From Sharpea porci (lineage in GTDB: Bacteria; Bacillota_I; Bacilli_A; Erysipelotrichales; Coprobacillaceae), in the NCBI RefSeq assembly GCF_009695655.1, contig NZ_VUNM01000006.1, forward strand, positions 33,070-97,069: 64,000 nucleotides of DNA. Reading direction: 5' to 3'. Below, piece after piece: positions 8,219 through 16,095 of the stretch. The notes beneath the pieces were generated by a model. That model was not told the origin of the DNA, ran no database searches, and saw only the letters and a program-made list of their open reading frames with translations. Each line of letters starts with the position of its first letter. The stretch's first letter is position 1. The position numbers and the translations under genes are program-made.

Positions 8219-9480
8219 TGAGATATGGATTATATTTTTTATTATCAATCTGCGACATACTTATTCCTTACTTCTTCATCTGTTTCTTTCTGGATCGTTA
8301 TTATAAACAAGAAAAACTTATCTTTATTTATTTCATAGCATTATTACTTCATATCATGAAAGTACCCAATATCATTATTCAATTATTGGTATTAATGATT
8401 AATGTATATTTGAATAAGACAGAATTACATAATAAGCATATCAAGGATATCTATGTTTATTTAGTTTACTTGGCAATCTATATGTTTATAGGAGTGATTT
8501 GTCAAACTATTATAGCTGTTACAACAGGCATTCCTTTCACTATTGATGATGTTTTTCAATTAAACCAATATGCCAATATTATTTATGAAGTCATTATTTT
8601 GCTTTCTATTACAACAATCCTAAACTTAAAGTTTTTCACTGATAATAAAACTGATGGTAAAAATAGAATTTTATTAACGACAATAGCGCTCATTACAGGA
8701 TTATGCCTATTACTGGCTCAGTCTTATTTCAATAATGCTATACCAGTACTATTAATCTATACTTATTTTACAGGTATATTGCTTTGGTTGTTTTTTGTCA
8801 TATTCACATTTTTTAAAGACAATATAAAAGCAAGAATTGAAAATGAGAAGCTTAATGAGCAATATAAACTCAACGAGTATAAGCTAAAAAGCCTGTTAGA
8901 AAAAGAACAGTATTATGAAGAATTACAAAAATACAAGCATGATATCAAGAATAATCTTCTTACATTATCCTATCTATTAAATAATGAAGATCAAGTGGAA
9001 GCAAATAAATATCTTGGTCAGTTAGTGGGAAAATTAAATGAAAATGATTCACACTTGCAATTCTCTGAGCATCCTATAATAAATGCTATTTTCAATGAAA
9101 AAGTCAGAAATAATAAGCATATTCAATTTCGAATAAAATGTAATTGTTCAAGAAAGATATTTATAGATGACCTACATTGTAATATTCTCATTACGAATTT
9201 AGTAGATAATGCGATTGAATATTTAAACAGTCATGAATTTCTTGAGAAATATATTCATTGTGTCATTGTTGAACATAAAGAATTCTTGGTCATCTCAATT
9301 GCAAACCCAATAGCATCATCATTTCAATACAACCAATCTATGCCAACATCAAAAGAGGATAAGATAAATCATGGCTATGGGTTATCAATCATAAGATCAG
9401 TTGTAGATCTATATGATGGTAATATGACATTAGAACAAAAGAATAATATGTTTTGCATAAATATATTATTGAAGAGGTAG
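8215..9480 (+). CDS. AgrC-like sensor histidine kinase (GHKL type)
   Basis: This 421-aa membrane kinase partners the LytTR regulator. About six N-terminal hydrophobic segments (residues 1-205) form the sensor. A coiled-coil linker (about 210-240) leads to the phospho-histidine in KYKHDIKNNLL (around residue 242). The GHKL ATPase follows, with NLVDNAIEY as N-box and GYGLSIIRSVVD as G-box. This is HPK10-type, like AgrC and ComD, which normally detect secreted peptides. No AgrB protease or AgrD peptide gene is visible in the neighbourhood, so the ligand is unknown. Confidence 0.9.
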   Translation: MMRYGLYFLLSICDILIPYFFICFFLDRYYKQEKLIFIYFIALLLHIMKVPNIIIQLLVLMINVYLNKTELHNKHIKDIYVYLVYLAIYMFIGVICQTIIAVTTGIPFTIDDVFQLNQYANIIYEVIILLSITTILNLKFFTDNKTDGKNRILLTTIALITGLCLLLAQSYFNNAIPVLLIYTYFTGILLWLFFVIFTFFKDNIKARIENEKLNEQYKLNEYKLKSLLEKEQYYEELQKYKHDIKNNLLTLSYLLNNEDQVEANKYLGQLVGKLNENDSHLQFSEHPIINAIFNEKVRNNKHIQFRIKCNCSRKIFIDDLHCNILITNLVDNAIEYLNSHEFLEKYIHCVIVEHKEFLVISIANPIASSFQYNQSMPTSKEDKINHGYGLSIIRSVVDLYDGNMTLEQKNNMFCINILLKR

Positions 9481-9483
9481 TAA

Positions 9484-9792
9484 ATGATTATTTTAAAAAG
9501 AGAAAAAAGCTTTGTGGATAGATTTAGAAAATATACGATTTATATCAATGACAACGTATACGGGAAAATCAAAAATAATGCATCAATTGAAATAAATCTT
9601 CCTTCAGGCAAATATGAGATGTTTCTCATGATAGACTGGTGTAGAAGTAGGACTTTGACAATTAATGTTGAAGAAGGGCAAGATATTATTCTAGAATGCT
9701 ATTCTTGTCGGAAAGGAAGAAATTTTTTTAAAACAGCATTTGCTTCTATTCTACAATCTAATGACTATATCGTTTTACAATTTAAACATTGA
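9484..9792 (+). CDS. Small protein of unknown function in the AgrCA operon
   Basis: This 102-aa protein starts 3 nt after the kinase stop and is surely co-transcribed with it. It is basic at the N-terminus, has several predicted beta strands (IYINDNVYGKI, IEINLPSGKYEM, TLTINVEEG) and is not membrane spanning. The pattern suggests a small beta-sandwich such as a PEGA-like fold; I do not recognise a family with confidence. Position suggests a role in signalling or self-protection. Its last codons overlap the first half of the regulator-type direct repeat. Confidence 0.6.
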   Translation: MIILKREKSFVDRFRKYTIYINDNVYGKIKNNASIEINLPSGKYEMFLMIDWCRSRTLTINVEEGQDIILECYSCRKGRNFFKTAFASILQSNDYIVLQFKH

Positions 9793-9844
9793 AAATGACA
9801 ATTCAGACAATGGAATGAAAAAATAGAAGAGGTATCACTATAAT
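9777..9844 (+). promoter_or_regulatory. LytTR-type direct repeat and -10 of the secreted-protein operon
   Basis: ACAATTTAA (9777-9785) and ACAATTCAG (9798-9806) are 9-bp direct repeats separated by exactly 12 bp, the 21-bp periodicity used by AgrA, ComE and PlnC-class regulators. A consensus TATAAT (9839-9844) lies 32 bp further on, with no good -35, as expected of an activator-dependent promoter. The LytTR regulator is encoded 2 kb upstream. Confidence 0.6.
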
Positions 9845-9870
9845 TGATTCTGGAAAGGAGAAAGATTATT

Positions 9871-10440
9871 GTGAGGAAAACTTTTCTTTGTATTTTTATG
9901 CTTTTGATATGTAGTGTCAGTAACATCCGAAATGTTGAGGCTCGTGGATTTATAGGTAATTCTTCCACTATAAGTGCAGTTTTAGAGCAATATAATAATG
10001 TATTTATTGAAACTGGATTTATAAAAGAATTCTATCTTGTTGATGGGAAGATGAAGTGTAAACAAGATATTCAGTTAATGATGGAGAAATATGAATTTAA
10101 TGAATCTGATCAAAAATTTATAAAACAGTTAATTGATGAGTCAAACGTTAACTCTACTGTAGAATGCATAAGAAAGCCAGCAAGAGTCAAAGTGAAAAAT
10201 GGGAGTATATTATTAAATAAAAAAGAAGTAAGAAAATATTTCAAGAAGGCTATTACGATAGGACCAATTGCTATTGTTGGTGCAATGATAGCAATTGGAG
10301 CAACGGTAGGACCTGTTGGAGCAATTGCTGCCTGTGTAGCAAGTACTTTTAGTTCAAGCTATATAGCAACTAATATCAAAAAGGCATATGTTTCAAACAA
10401 GGGTTTAAAAATTTGCTTGAGCGGAATTAGTGTTTATTAA
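9871..10440 (+). CDS. Secreted protein with glycine-rich hydrophobic C-terminus (bacteriocin-like)
   Basis: This 189-aa protein begins with a signal peptide (RKTFLCIFMLLICSVSNI, then a likely cleavage near VEARG). The mature part is mixed and charged up to about residue 125. A long Gly/Ala/Ile-rich hydrophobic stretch follows (IGPIAIVGAMIAIGATVGP), like the membrane-inserting part of pore-forming bacteriocins. Start GTG 9871 is chosen because ggaaaggag lies 12 nt upstream; an earlier TTG start would place the ribosome site inside the gene. The AgrCA-type regulator and direct repeats upstream suggest peptide-controlled expression. No family is recognised. Confidence 0.6.
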   Translation: MRKTFLCIFMLLICSVSNIRNVEARGFIGNSSTISAVLEQYNNVFIETGFIKEFYLVDGKMKCKQDIQLMMEKYEFNESDQKFIKQLIDESNVNSTVECIRKPARVKVKNGSILLNKKEVRKYFKKAITIGPIAIVGAMIAIGATVGPVGAIAACVASTFSSSYIATNIKKAYVSNKGLKICLSGISVY

Positions 10441-10872
10441 TAAATCATTGAAACCTAGTCGTATTGCTTTCTAAATATAGTAGTTTACTAAGTAAAAGAT
10501 AACTAATATAATTATTTTGTCAATTTACAACAAGCTCTTATTTTGAAGAGTACATTAATCATAAGAAATATGAATGATGATAAAGCAAATGAGAATCAGT
10601 TTTTGCTACATGTCATATAACATTTATTGCTACTATAGTTACTGCTTAAGTACAGGCATTCAAAAGCAGCTGTAAAAAATCTTCAATGTCTTTATTAAAG
10701 ATTGATTTCTTAATAAGAAATTATACATTAGAGAAGTTTTCATTGTTTGAACTTATGGGGTGATTCGAATAACTAGGTTATAAATAATCTTCAAGGGTAC
10801 AAAAATTTATTGTTCACCACTTAAGCCATTGAACTGGTTAAAATATGAATTAAAGAAAAGGAGAACAAAAAA
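10441..10872. other. Intergenic stretch without a recognisable gene
   Basis: I see no ORF, tRNA or strong terminator in these 432 bases. A TAAAAT at 10839-10844 could be a -10 for the following gene but has no clear -35. The size suggests an eroded gene or a long regulatory leader. Confidence 0.4.
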
Positions 10873-11586
10873 ATGCACATAAAATTGAGAAAATTTATTG
10901 CAAGCATTCTTGCTTTTGTTTTATCTATAAGTGTTGTAGGCTTTAAGGAAATAAGCAGAATTTATGCATATGAAAGTAATAAAAGTGAAATTGATAGAAT
11001 TGTTCTAACAAACAATGAACTTACTACTTATAAGGGATTGGATATAGCTAAACATCAGTATGACATGACCAAAATGAATGAAAAAGAACGAGATCTTTAC
11101 AATATTCTTTTAGAAAAAGAATATGAAAGGCAAGAATCTTCTTTGGATAAGCAAGGAGTAAGTAAAGAGGAATTTATAAATGAGCTGAAAATGATTTTAG
11201 GAAATGATTATTTAGTTAAACAAGATAGCATGATAAAATACAAAGCAAAGGGAAAGAAAAAAGCTACGAGACTTATTTCCGTAGGTGCTTTGGGAAGTGC
11301 TTTGAATATTGTAATAACAGCTACTTTGATAGCAACGGGAGTTGGATCCATAGGTGAACTCGTGAAGAAGTTAGGAAAACAAGGAGCAAAGAAGTGGGTT
11401 AAGAAACATCTTTCTTCTAAAATAGTGAGTGTATTGACTAGGGTTGGAGCCAAAACATTAGGGAAGTGGATAGGTTCATTTGTGGTATCGATAATAGATA
11501 CATATCTAGATCCAGGTACTTTTTTAGCAAAAAAGTTTGATTCTGTAGATATTGTTCCTAATAGTGGGTATATTGAATTATGGTAA
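10873..11586 (+). CDS. Second secreted protein with glycine/lysine-rich hydrophobic C-terminus
   Basis: This 237-aa protein has a signal peptide (residues 1 to about 30, IASILAFVLSISVVGF). A charged helical middle region (about 35-125, rich in Lys/Glu) precedes a cationic, hydrophobic, glycine-spaced C-terminal region from about residue 130 (VGALGSALNIVITATLIA, LGKQGAKKWVKKHL). Cationic amphipathic helices with Gly spacing suggest a membrane-active toxin. It starts after aaaaggagaac. The next gene, a small membrane protein, starts inside its last codons, the usual layout of toxin and immunity genes. The family is not recognised; the toxin call is inference. Confidence 0.6.
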   Translation: MHIKLRKFIASILAFVLSISVVGFKEISRIYAYESNKSEIDRIVLTNNELTTYKGLDIAKHQYDMTKMNEKERDLYNILLEKEYERQESSLDKQGVSKEEFINELKMILGNDYLVKQDSMIKYKAKGKKKATRLISVGALGSALNIVITATLIATGVGSIGELVKKLGKQGAKKWVKKHLSSKIVSVLTRVGAKTLGKWIGSFVVSIIDTYLDPGTFLAKKFDSVDIVPNSGYIELW

Positions 11587-11903
11587 TAATCGTTATAATT
11601 ATGGCGCTTAGTATTCTTGCAATGTTATTTGGCCCTTTGTCACCATTGGTATTATTATCATCGTTGGCGTTGATAATATATGAAAGAAATAATTCATTTG
11701 GAGTGGTTTCAACAAAAAATCGTATTATTAGTTTTCTTATTGCAGTTGTAGTAGGATGCATATGTGTGATATTGTCATATAAACTCCCTTATCATGACTA
11801 TTATTCTGGTAATAATAGAAGATTTTTTGAGGCAATTGGAACAATAAACCTATATTTTACATCAAACATTTTGCTTATAAAGCTTAAAGAACATATAAAA
11901 TAA
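11580..11903 (+). CDS. Small membrane protein, candidate immunity protein
   Basis: This 107-aa protein has three hydrophobic segments (about 1-17, 19-36 and 50-66, plus a weaker fourth near the C-terminus). Its ATG lies within the last three codons of the secreted protein gene, giving tight translational coupling. A decayed paralogue lies at 12850-13065, so the pair was once duplicated. Coupling to a putative membrane-active toxin makes an immunity role likely, as for class II bacteriocins. No family is recognised. Confidence 0.6.
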   Translation: MVIIVIIMALSILAMLFGPLSPLVLLSSLALIIYERNNSFGVVSTKNRIISFLIAVVVGCICVILSYKLPYHDYYSGNNRRFFEAIGTINLYFTSNILLIKLKEHIK

Positions 11904-11950
11904 TGGAAGATTGAATGTAAGTTCTCTATGAGAGCAAAGAAAAATAACTC

Positions 11951-11981
11951 AGGCAGTTCCTGTTTAGAATTGCCTTTTTTA
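11951..11981 (+). terminator. Terminator after the secreted-protein/immunity pair
   Basis: Stem aggcagttc / gaattgcct is followed by T6. Confidence 0.8.
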
Positions 11982-12093
11982 TTCTTCAAAGAGATTCATC
12001 TTGATACACATAAGGTCTTTGATAAATATCGTATCAAATAAATTATTTTTGATGAAGTATTTTATAGTAAAGTAAGAAGTAGGAAGGAATTAA

Positions 12094-12315
12094 ATGTTCA
12101 TGTCAAATATATTATCTCATTTTACATTTGATGAAGCACATGTTGTTATAGCAGCTATTATTGCAGTTGTTGTATTATTTGAATGTAAATTTGGAAAGCC
12201 CATAACATTTATTTTTGGAAAACCAAAACTCTTTGAAGGAACAAGAAAGCAGAAAATATATGCTTGGATAGTATTTGTTTTTGTGATTTTGTGTTTGCTT
12301 AGTACATCTTTATAG
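12094..12315 (+). CDS. 73-aa membrane protein of unknown function
   Basis: It has two hydrophobic segments (residues about 17-30, rich in Ala/Ile/Val, and 54-71) joined by a basic loop. The ribosome site aggaagg sits 8 nt before ATG. It lies between the secreted-protein pair and a single-pass protein and may be a second protective protein of the locus. No family is recognised. Confidence 0.5.
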   Translation: MFMSNILSHFTFDEAHVVIAAIIAVVVLFECKFGKPITFIFGKPKLFEGTRKQKIYAWIVFVFVILCLLSTSL

Positions 12316-12359
12316 TTTTTTATGATACAGTAATTCTATATAAGAATGGAGAACGAAAA

Positions 12360-12836
12360 ATGAATAAGAAAGTGAAGATTATTGTCATTGTTGCTGTAAT
12401 AGCAGTAATCGTATTGTGTATTGCCACAGTTGTTGGTGGAATTCAACAAGGAACAACACCAGTCACAACAGTCAAGAATAACATCCCTATTAGTACATTT
12501 GAAAAAGATTTCTCAATCAAACTTCCTCAAGTCAATAAACAACTCTATTCCATTGAAGAAATCCAAGACTATCGTTTTCTTTTCTATCACAACAAAAAAG
12601 TCCAAACACGTTATTGTGTGTATGAACTCAACACAGATACACCAACAAAATTCAAAAAAGGCAATATCGTTGATCAAATGTATCCTAGCTCAGATGTACC
12701 AAAAGAGTATAATGTGAAAGAATTAACTGATTTATCATCAGCACATTACTTAAAAGCTTCAAACTCAGAATCTAAATTGTATGTACAAGTAGTAGCTGAC
12801 AAGATGTATATTTGGCAGGAAATGAACGACCATTAA
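12360..12836 (+). CDS. 158-aa membrane-anchored extracytoplasmic protein, unknown function
   Basis: A basic N-terminus is followed by one transmembrane segment (about residues 6-27) and a Thr-rich linker, then a soluble domain of about 120 residues facing outward. It follows the 73-aa protein by 44 nt with a ggag ribosome site. Only 13 nt after its stop begins the relic of a secreted-protein/immunity pair, which places it within the same accessory locus. No family is recognised. Confidence 0.55.
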   Translation: MNKKVKIIVIVAVIAVIVLCIATVVGGIQQGTTPVTTVKNNIPISTFEKDFSIKLPQVNKQLYSIEEIQDYRFLFYHNKKVQTRYCVYELNTDTPTKFKKGNIVDQMYPSSDVPKEYNVKELTDLSSAHYLKASNSESKLYVQVVADKMYIWQEMNDH

Positions 12837-12839
12837 AGA

Positions 12840-13065
12840 ATAATGAATTATGGTAATGCTTATTTTAGCTACGACAATAAATATATTGGCAATGTTATTT
12901 GGGCTTTTGTCACCTTTGGTAATTGTGTAAACATTGTTGTTGATCAGGTATGAAAGAAATGATACAGGTGATTCAGCTTCTAAAAGAAATCGAATCATAA
13001 GCTTTCTGATAACAGCTATCATTAGAAGTCTATGTGTGATCTTTACATATCATGACAAAAAACAA
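12840..13065 (+). pseudogene. Decayed second copy of the immunity-like gene with tail of a toxin gene
   Basis: Reading from ATG 12850 gives a clear paralogue of the 107-aa protein (ILAMLFG.LSPLV, then YERN, then NRIISFLI), but with an in-frame TAA at codon 27 and loss of the C-terminal part. Just before the ATG, gaattatggtaa preserves the last codons (E-L-W-stop) of the upstream secreted protein in the other frame. A whole toxin/immunity pair was therefore once duplicated, and the second toxin has been lost. Confidence 0.75.
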
Positions 13066-13083
13066 AGACTTTTCATGAAATCA

Positions 13084-13124
13084 AAGGGCAGATGGAATAC
13101 AAGACATCTATCTGCCTTTTTTGT
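13084..13124 (+). terminator. Terminator after the immunity relic
   Basis: Stem ggcagat / atctgcc is followed by T6. It resembles the terminator at 11951 in position relative to the paralogous gene. Confidence 0.7.
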
Positions 13125-13224
13125 ACAAGTAAATAGGGTATCTAGTCTTTAAAAGTTGAATGTAAGTAGTATGCAAAAATGAAAGTCTTGTTTTTAAAGC
13201 TGTATTACAAATGAAGAAAAGGAG

Positions 13225-13463
13225 GTGATTGTCATAAAAGATTCAACAGTCAGTGCGAATATAGAAACGCATATTAAAATGGAAGCAGTAGATATTTTGC
13301 AGAAACTAGGAATTCCATTATATGTTGTGATTAACTCACAATATCACCAAATCCTCTAGCATAGAGGCATTCCATTTCTTTAACAAGACCTGCTGAATGA
13401 GACACAGTTGACAGTATGTAGAAAAATGGAGTCGATAAGAAACCGTCATAAAATGATACATTA
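13225..13463 (+). pseudogene. RelB/DinJ-type antitoxin relic
   Basis: Conceptual translation after a strong aaggaggtg site resembles RelB/DinJ antitoxins (STVSANIETHIKMEAVDIL, then LGIP, VIN, HQIL). It contains an in-frame TAG (13357) followed by HRGIPF, then TAA, then a further matching segment. The expected ATG reads ATA at 13234. The gene is therefore dead three times over, and no RelE/YafQ toxin gene remains. Confidence 0.6.
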
Positions 13464-13740
13464 AAACAATCTCGTAACATAAAAAGTGCAACGAGAATAT
13501 ATCTCGTTGCAAACAAGATGCAACGAGCCCTATCGAATAAGTCATAAAAAGATAGAATAATATATTTAAAGCATAGAATACATCAAATGCATATATATGA
13601 AATGTGAGATATTTAGGGTCTTATGGATATAATGGGGATTAAAATGCTGTATTATGCCTAAAATGCAACGAGAACTAATCTCGTATCATAAAAAAGTGCA
13701 ACGAGAACGTATCACGTTGCAAACGAGATGCAACGGGATT
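13464..13740. repeat. Two copies of a complex inverted-repeat block (TGCAACGAGA elements)
   Basis: Block A (13470-13527) holds the palindrome TGCAACGAGA (13487-13496) / TCTCGTTGCA (13502-13511), an extra TGCAACGAG at 13519, and a ctcgtaacat half at 13471. Block B (13664-13738) repeats the same order: TGCAACGAGA at 13664, tctcgtatcat at 13679, TGCAACGAGA at 13697, TCACGTTGCA at 13712 and TGCAACGGGA at 13729. Both have the element-taaaaa-element spacing. The second block ends 30 bp before the AlbA_2 gene. They look like multimeric operators or binding arrays. Confidence 0.7.
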
Positions 13741-13768
13741 ATAATATGAATAGTTGAGGGCCTAGAGT

Positions 13769-15010
13769 ATGGAACGAGAAAATAAGACATTAGAATATAA
13801 AGAAACACTCACAAAATCATTTTTGAAAACAGTTAGTGCATATGCGAATTATGGCACGGGTAGAATTATATTTGGTGTAAATGATGATGGAGTCATAGTA
13901 GGTATTAATGACTTAGATCAATTATGTCTTAATATCGAAAATTCAATTAATGACAATATCACACCGCACCCTTCTTATAGACTTACGCAAGATCATGATA
14001 AACACTTAATAATTTTAACTGTCGAAGAAGGTCTAGATAAGCCCTATTATTATAAGAACAAAGCTTATTGTCGAAAGGATAGTTCCACAATAGAAATTGA
14101 TCGTATAGAACTTAATCGATTAATTCTAGAGGGAATGAATGTAAATTATGAAGATTTACAAGCACAAAATCAGGATCTTACTTTTCATGTACTAGAATCA
14201 TATTTTCAAAAACAATTAGGTATTAAAGATTTCAATAAGGATACACTTATTACATTAGGTCTTTATGACTATCACAAAGGCTATAATAAGTGTGCTGAGC
14301 TCTTTGCGGATAAGAATGATTGTAAGGGTATTGATATTATGAGATTTGGTGAGAGCGAAGATGTCGTCCTGGATCGTAGAACCTTTGAACATGCCTCATT
14401 GCTTACATTATTTGAGAAGACAGAAGAAGTCTTTTCATTATATTATTCACAAGAGATTATTAATGGAATGACAAGAGAACGTAAATATCTTATTCCTCAA
14501 AAAGCATTTAGAGAGGCACTTGCGAATGCAATAGTACACAGATCATATGATAACAATGCACATATAAATATTGCGATGCATCCTGAATATATTACAATAA
14601 CTTCTCCAAATGGTTTAAGTGAAGAAGCTTATGAAAATGGCAATATATCTGTATTGAGAAATCCTAAAATAGGGAATATTTTCTTTAGACTACGTTATAT
14701 TGAGTCTTTTGGTACTGGCATAAGAAGAATTAAAGCACTCTATAATGATTCGTTGATGAAACCAGAGTTCATACTAACGCCAAGTACAATCAGTATCACT
14801 TTACCTATCTTGAAAGAAATAAACTTAACTAAAGATGAATTAAGAATCTACAATATATTGAGTATTCATGGTGAAATGCGTAGAGAAGAGATTGAAAAGG
14901 AACTACATGTTAATAAATCTAAGTGCATAAGACTATTAAATAAGCTCATATCCCAACAATTAGTAGAAAAAATAGGTCAATCTTCAGCTATCAAGTATAA
15001 GTTAAAATAG
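13769..15010 (+). CDS. AlbA_2 (divergent AAA_4) DNA-binding / ATP-binding regulator
   Basis: This 413-aa protein begins with an AlbA_2 domain (residues 1-125; ENKTLEYKETL, then SAYANYGTGRIIFGV). A GHKL-like HATPase_c_4 region follows (about 240-330; FREALANAIVHRSY and ESFGTGIRRI), with a winged-helix segment at the C-terminus (about 345-410). Such proteins are putative transcriptional regulators or accessory-element ATPases; their targets are mostly unknown. Two repeat blocks stand directly upstream and may be its own binding sites. A relic of the same gene lies at 16096-16270. Confidence 0.82.
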   Translation: MERENKTLEYKETLTKSFLKTVSAYANYGTGRIIFGVNDDGVIVGINDLDQLCLNIENSINDNITPHPSYRLTQDHDKHLIILTVEEGLDKPYYYKNKAYCRKDSSTIEIDRIELNRLILEGMNVNYEDLQAQNQDLTFHVLESYFQKQLGIKDFNKDTLITLGLYDYHKGYNKCAELFADKNDCKGIDIMRFGESEDVVLDRRTFEHASLLTLFEKTEEVFSLYYSQEIINGMTRERKYLIPQKAFREALANAIVHRSYDNNAHINIAMHPEYITITSPNGLSEEAYENGNISVLRNPKIGNIFFRLRYIESFGTGIRRIKALYNDSLMKPEFILTPSTISITLPILKEINLTKDELRIYNILSIHGEMRREEIEKELHVNKSKCIRLLNKLISQQLVEKIGQSSAIKYKLK

Positions 15011-15385
15011 AGATATGCATAACTGCATATACTCTAGTTTCGTTCATAATGAAATACATCTAATTTGAGTCTGTTTCAATTGTCTCGTATCAATTCATAT
15101 TTTGAGAACAATTAGATACTAATCAAATTTTTGAAATAAATAGAAGACTATGCATATATCTATCTTAATTCCTATGTGCGCTATAATTTATAAATAGTAT
15201 TATTTAGCGACTGCATTGTTTAAATTTTTGGTGTTTCTGTCAACAATATTGCTTTTCAAGAATAAAAGAAATGCCTAGGTGATTTCATTTCAGCAAGAAA
15301 TCATATGATAAAATTACATGTCAATGTTATCTTAAATACATATGTGAACGAGTTAAGTATAACAATTGCAAAGAATTCACATAGA
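15011..15385. other. Gene-free AT-rich stretch
   Basis: Apart from a small inverted repeat (atatgcataactgcatat, 15012-15029) just after the AlbA_2 stop, I see no gene, RNA or clear promoter here. Confidence 0.4.
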
Positions 15386-15424
15386 AAAGACAGATAGAAT
15401 AGGAAAATCTATCTGTCTTTTTTA
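15386..15424. terminator. Bidirectional terminator before mazEF
   Basis: Perfect 12-bp arms aaagacagatag (15386-15397) and ctatctgtcttt (15409-15420) are followed by a T run on the + side and a shorter T run on the - side. It can end the mazEF transcript arriving from the right. Confidence 0.75.
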
Positions 15425-15431
15425 ATGAAGT

Positions 15432-15764
15432 TTATTCGATTTCAGCTAAAATTATATTTTTTACTTTTTTTAATAAGTATGCTGGTAGTGTTTCAACGTA
15501 TGACCATTCTCTTGCTGATAAGTCGAGAGCTATTATTTGACTGCAGAGTATGGTACCAGTCGTTTGTGTTCGATTATCTAAATCTACATTAAGAGGATAT
15601 TTACCAGTAGAATTAGTAATGGGGCATAGAATCGCAAATTGTGTATATCTATTATATTCTATATTACTGACCACAAGGGCTGGTCTAAAACCTCTTTGTT
15701 CATGCCCTAAGGTTGGGTTAAAGTTAATTTTAATAATGTCACCTTGATTGGGAATATTGCCCAT
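15432..15764 (-). CDS. mazF: MazF/PemK family mRNA interferase toxin
   Basis: This 110-aa toxin cleaves mRNA at short sequence motifs. The PemK/MazF fold is evident: QGDIIKINFNPTLGHEQRGFRPALVVSN at residues about 7-34, then CPITNS and CSQIIALDLSAR. The arginine of EQRGFRP and the serine/threonine of CPITNS correspond to catalytic positions in the family. Its start lies 3 nt after the antitoxin stop, the usual toxin-second order. The pair sits between the intact AlbA_2 gene and its relic, on the opposite strand. Confidence 0.92.
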   Translation of the reverse strand: MGNIPNQGDIIKINFNPTLGHEQRGFRPALVVSNIEYNRYTQFAILCPITNSTGKYPLNVDLDNRTQTTGTILCSQIIALDLSAREWSYVETLPAYLLKKVKNIILAEIE

Positions 15765-15767
15765 CAG

Positions 15768-16010
15768 CTACCACACCTCTCTTCCTTCTGGTTCTCCAAA
15801 ATCCACTTCCTTAAGTTTTGGCCCATCATAACCTTCAAAAAGCTCGTCGATTGTCTTCCTTTCTTTCTTAGCTGTAATAATAATCGACAGTCCGTCATCA
15901 CTCTTGCGAATATCAACAGTACTACCATTTGAAAGATCCAAGTCATCGCATAAATGTTTTGGGAGACGAACTGCTAAGCTGTTTCCCCATTTAGTGATTT
16001 TTTGTTCCAT
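15768..16010 (-). CDS. mazE: MazE/AbrB-type antitoxin
   Basis: This 80-aa antitoxin has an N-terminal AbrB/SpoVT swapped-hairpin DNA-binding domain (KITKWGNSLAVRLPKHLCDDL) and an acidic, flexible C-terminal tail that would bind MazF. ATG 16010 is chosen because aaagga lies 9 nt upstream and the family starts at MEQKITKWGNS; an upstream in-frame ATG at 16046 would add atypical hydrophobic residues. The pair is probably autorepressed: the promoter region has an imperfect gtatatac / gtttatac-type palindrome around 16033-16055. Confidence 0.9.
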   Translation of the reverse strand: MEQKITKWGNSLAVRLPKHLCDDLDLSNGSTVDIRKSDDGLSIIITAKKERKTIDELFEGYDGPKLKEVDFGEPEGREVW

Positions 16011-16095
16011 ACAAATCATTCCTTTCTTCAAAAGTAGTATAAACAATGTATATACTTTATTTCAAGCCTTTAACGTTGAAGATGAAAAAATCTGT

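Noticed and set aside
7496..9870. A complete agr quorum-sensing locus
   Set aside because: No AgrB-like protease gene or AgrD-like peptide is found between or beside the regulator and kinase genes; only the signalling half is present.
12934..13152. Independent 72-aa gene
   Set aside because: It is the 3' part of the decayed immunity paralogue running on into the terminator region, with no ribosome site.
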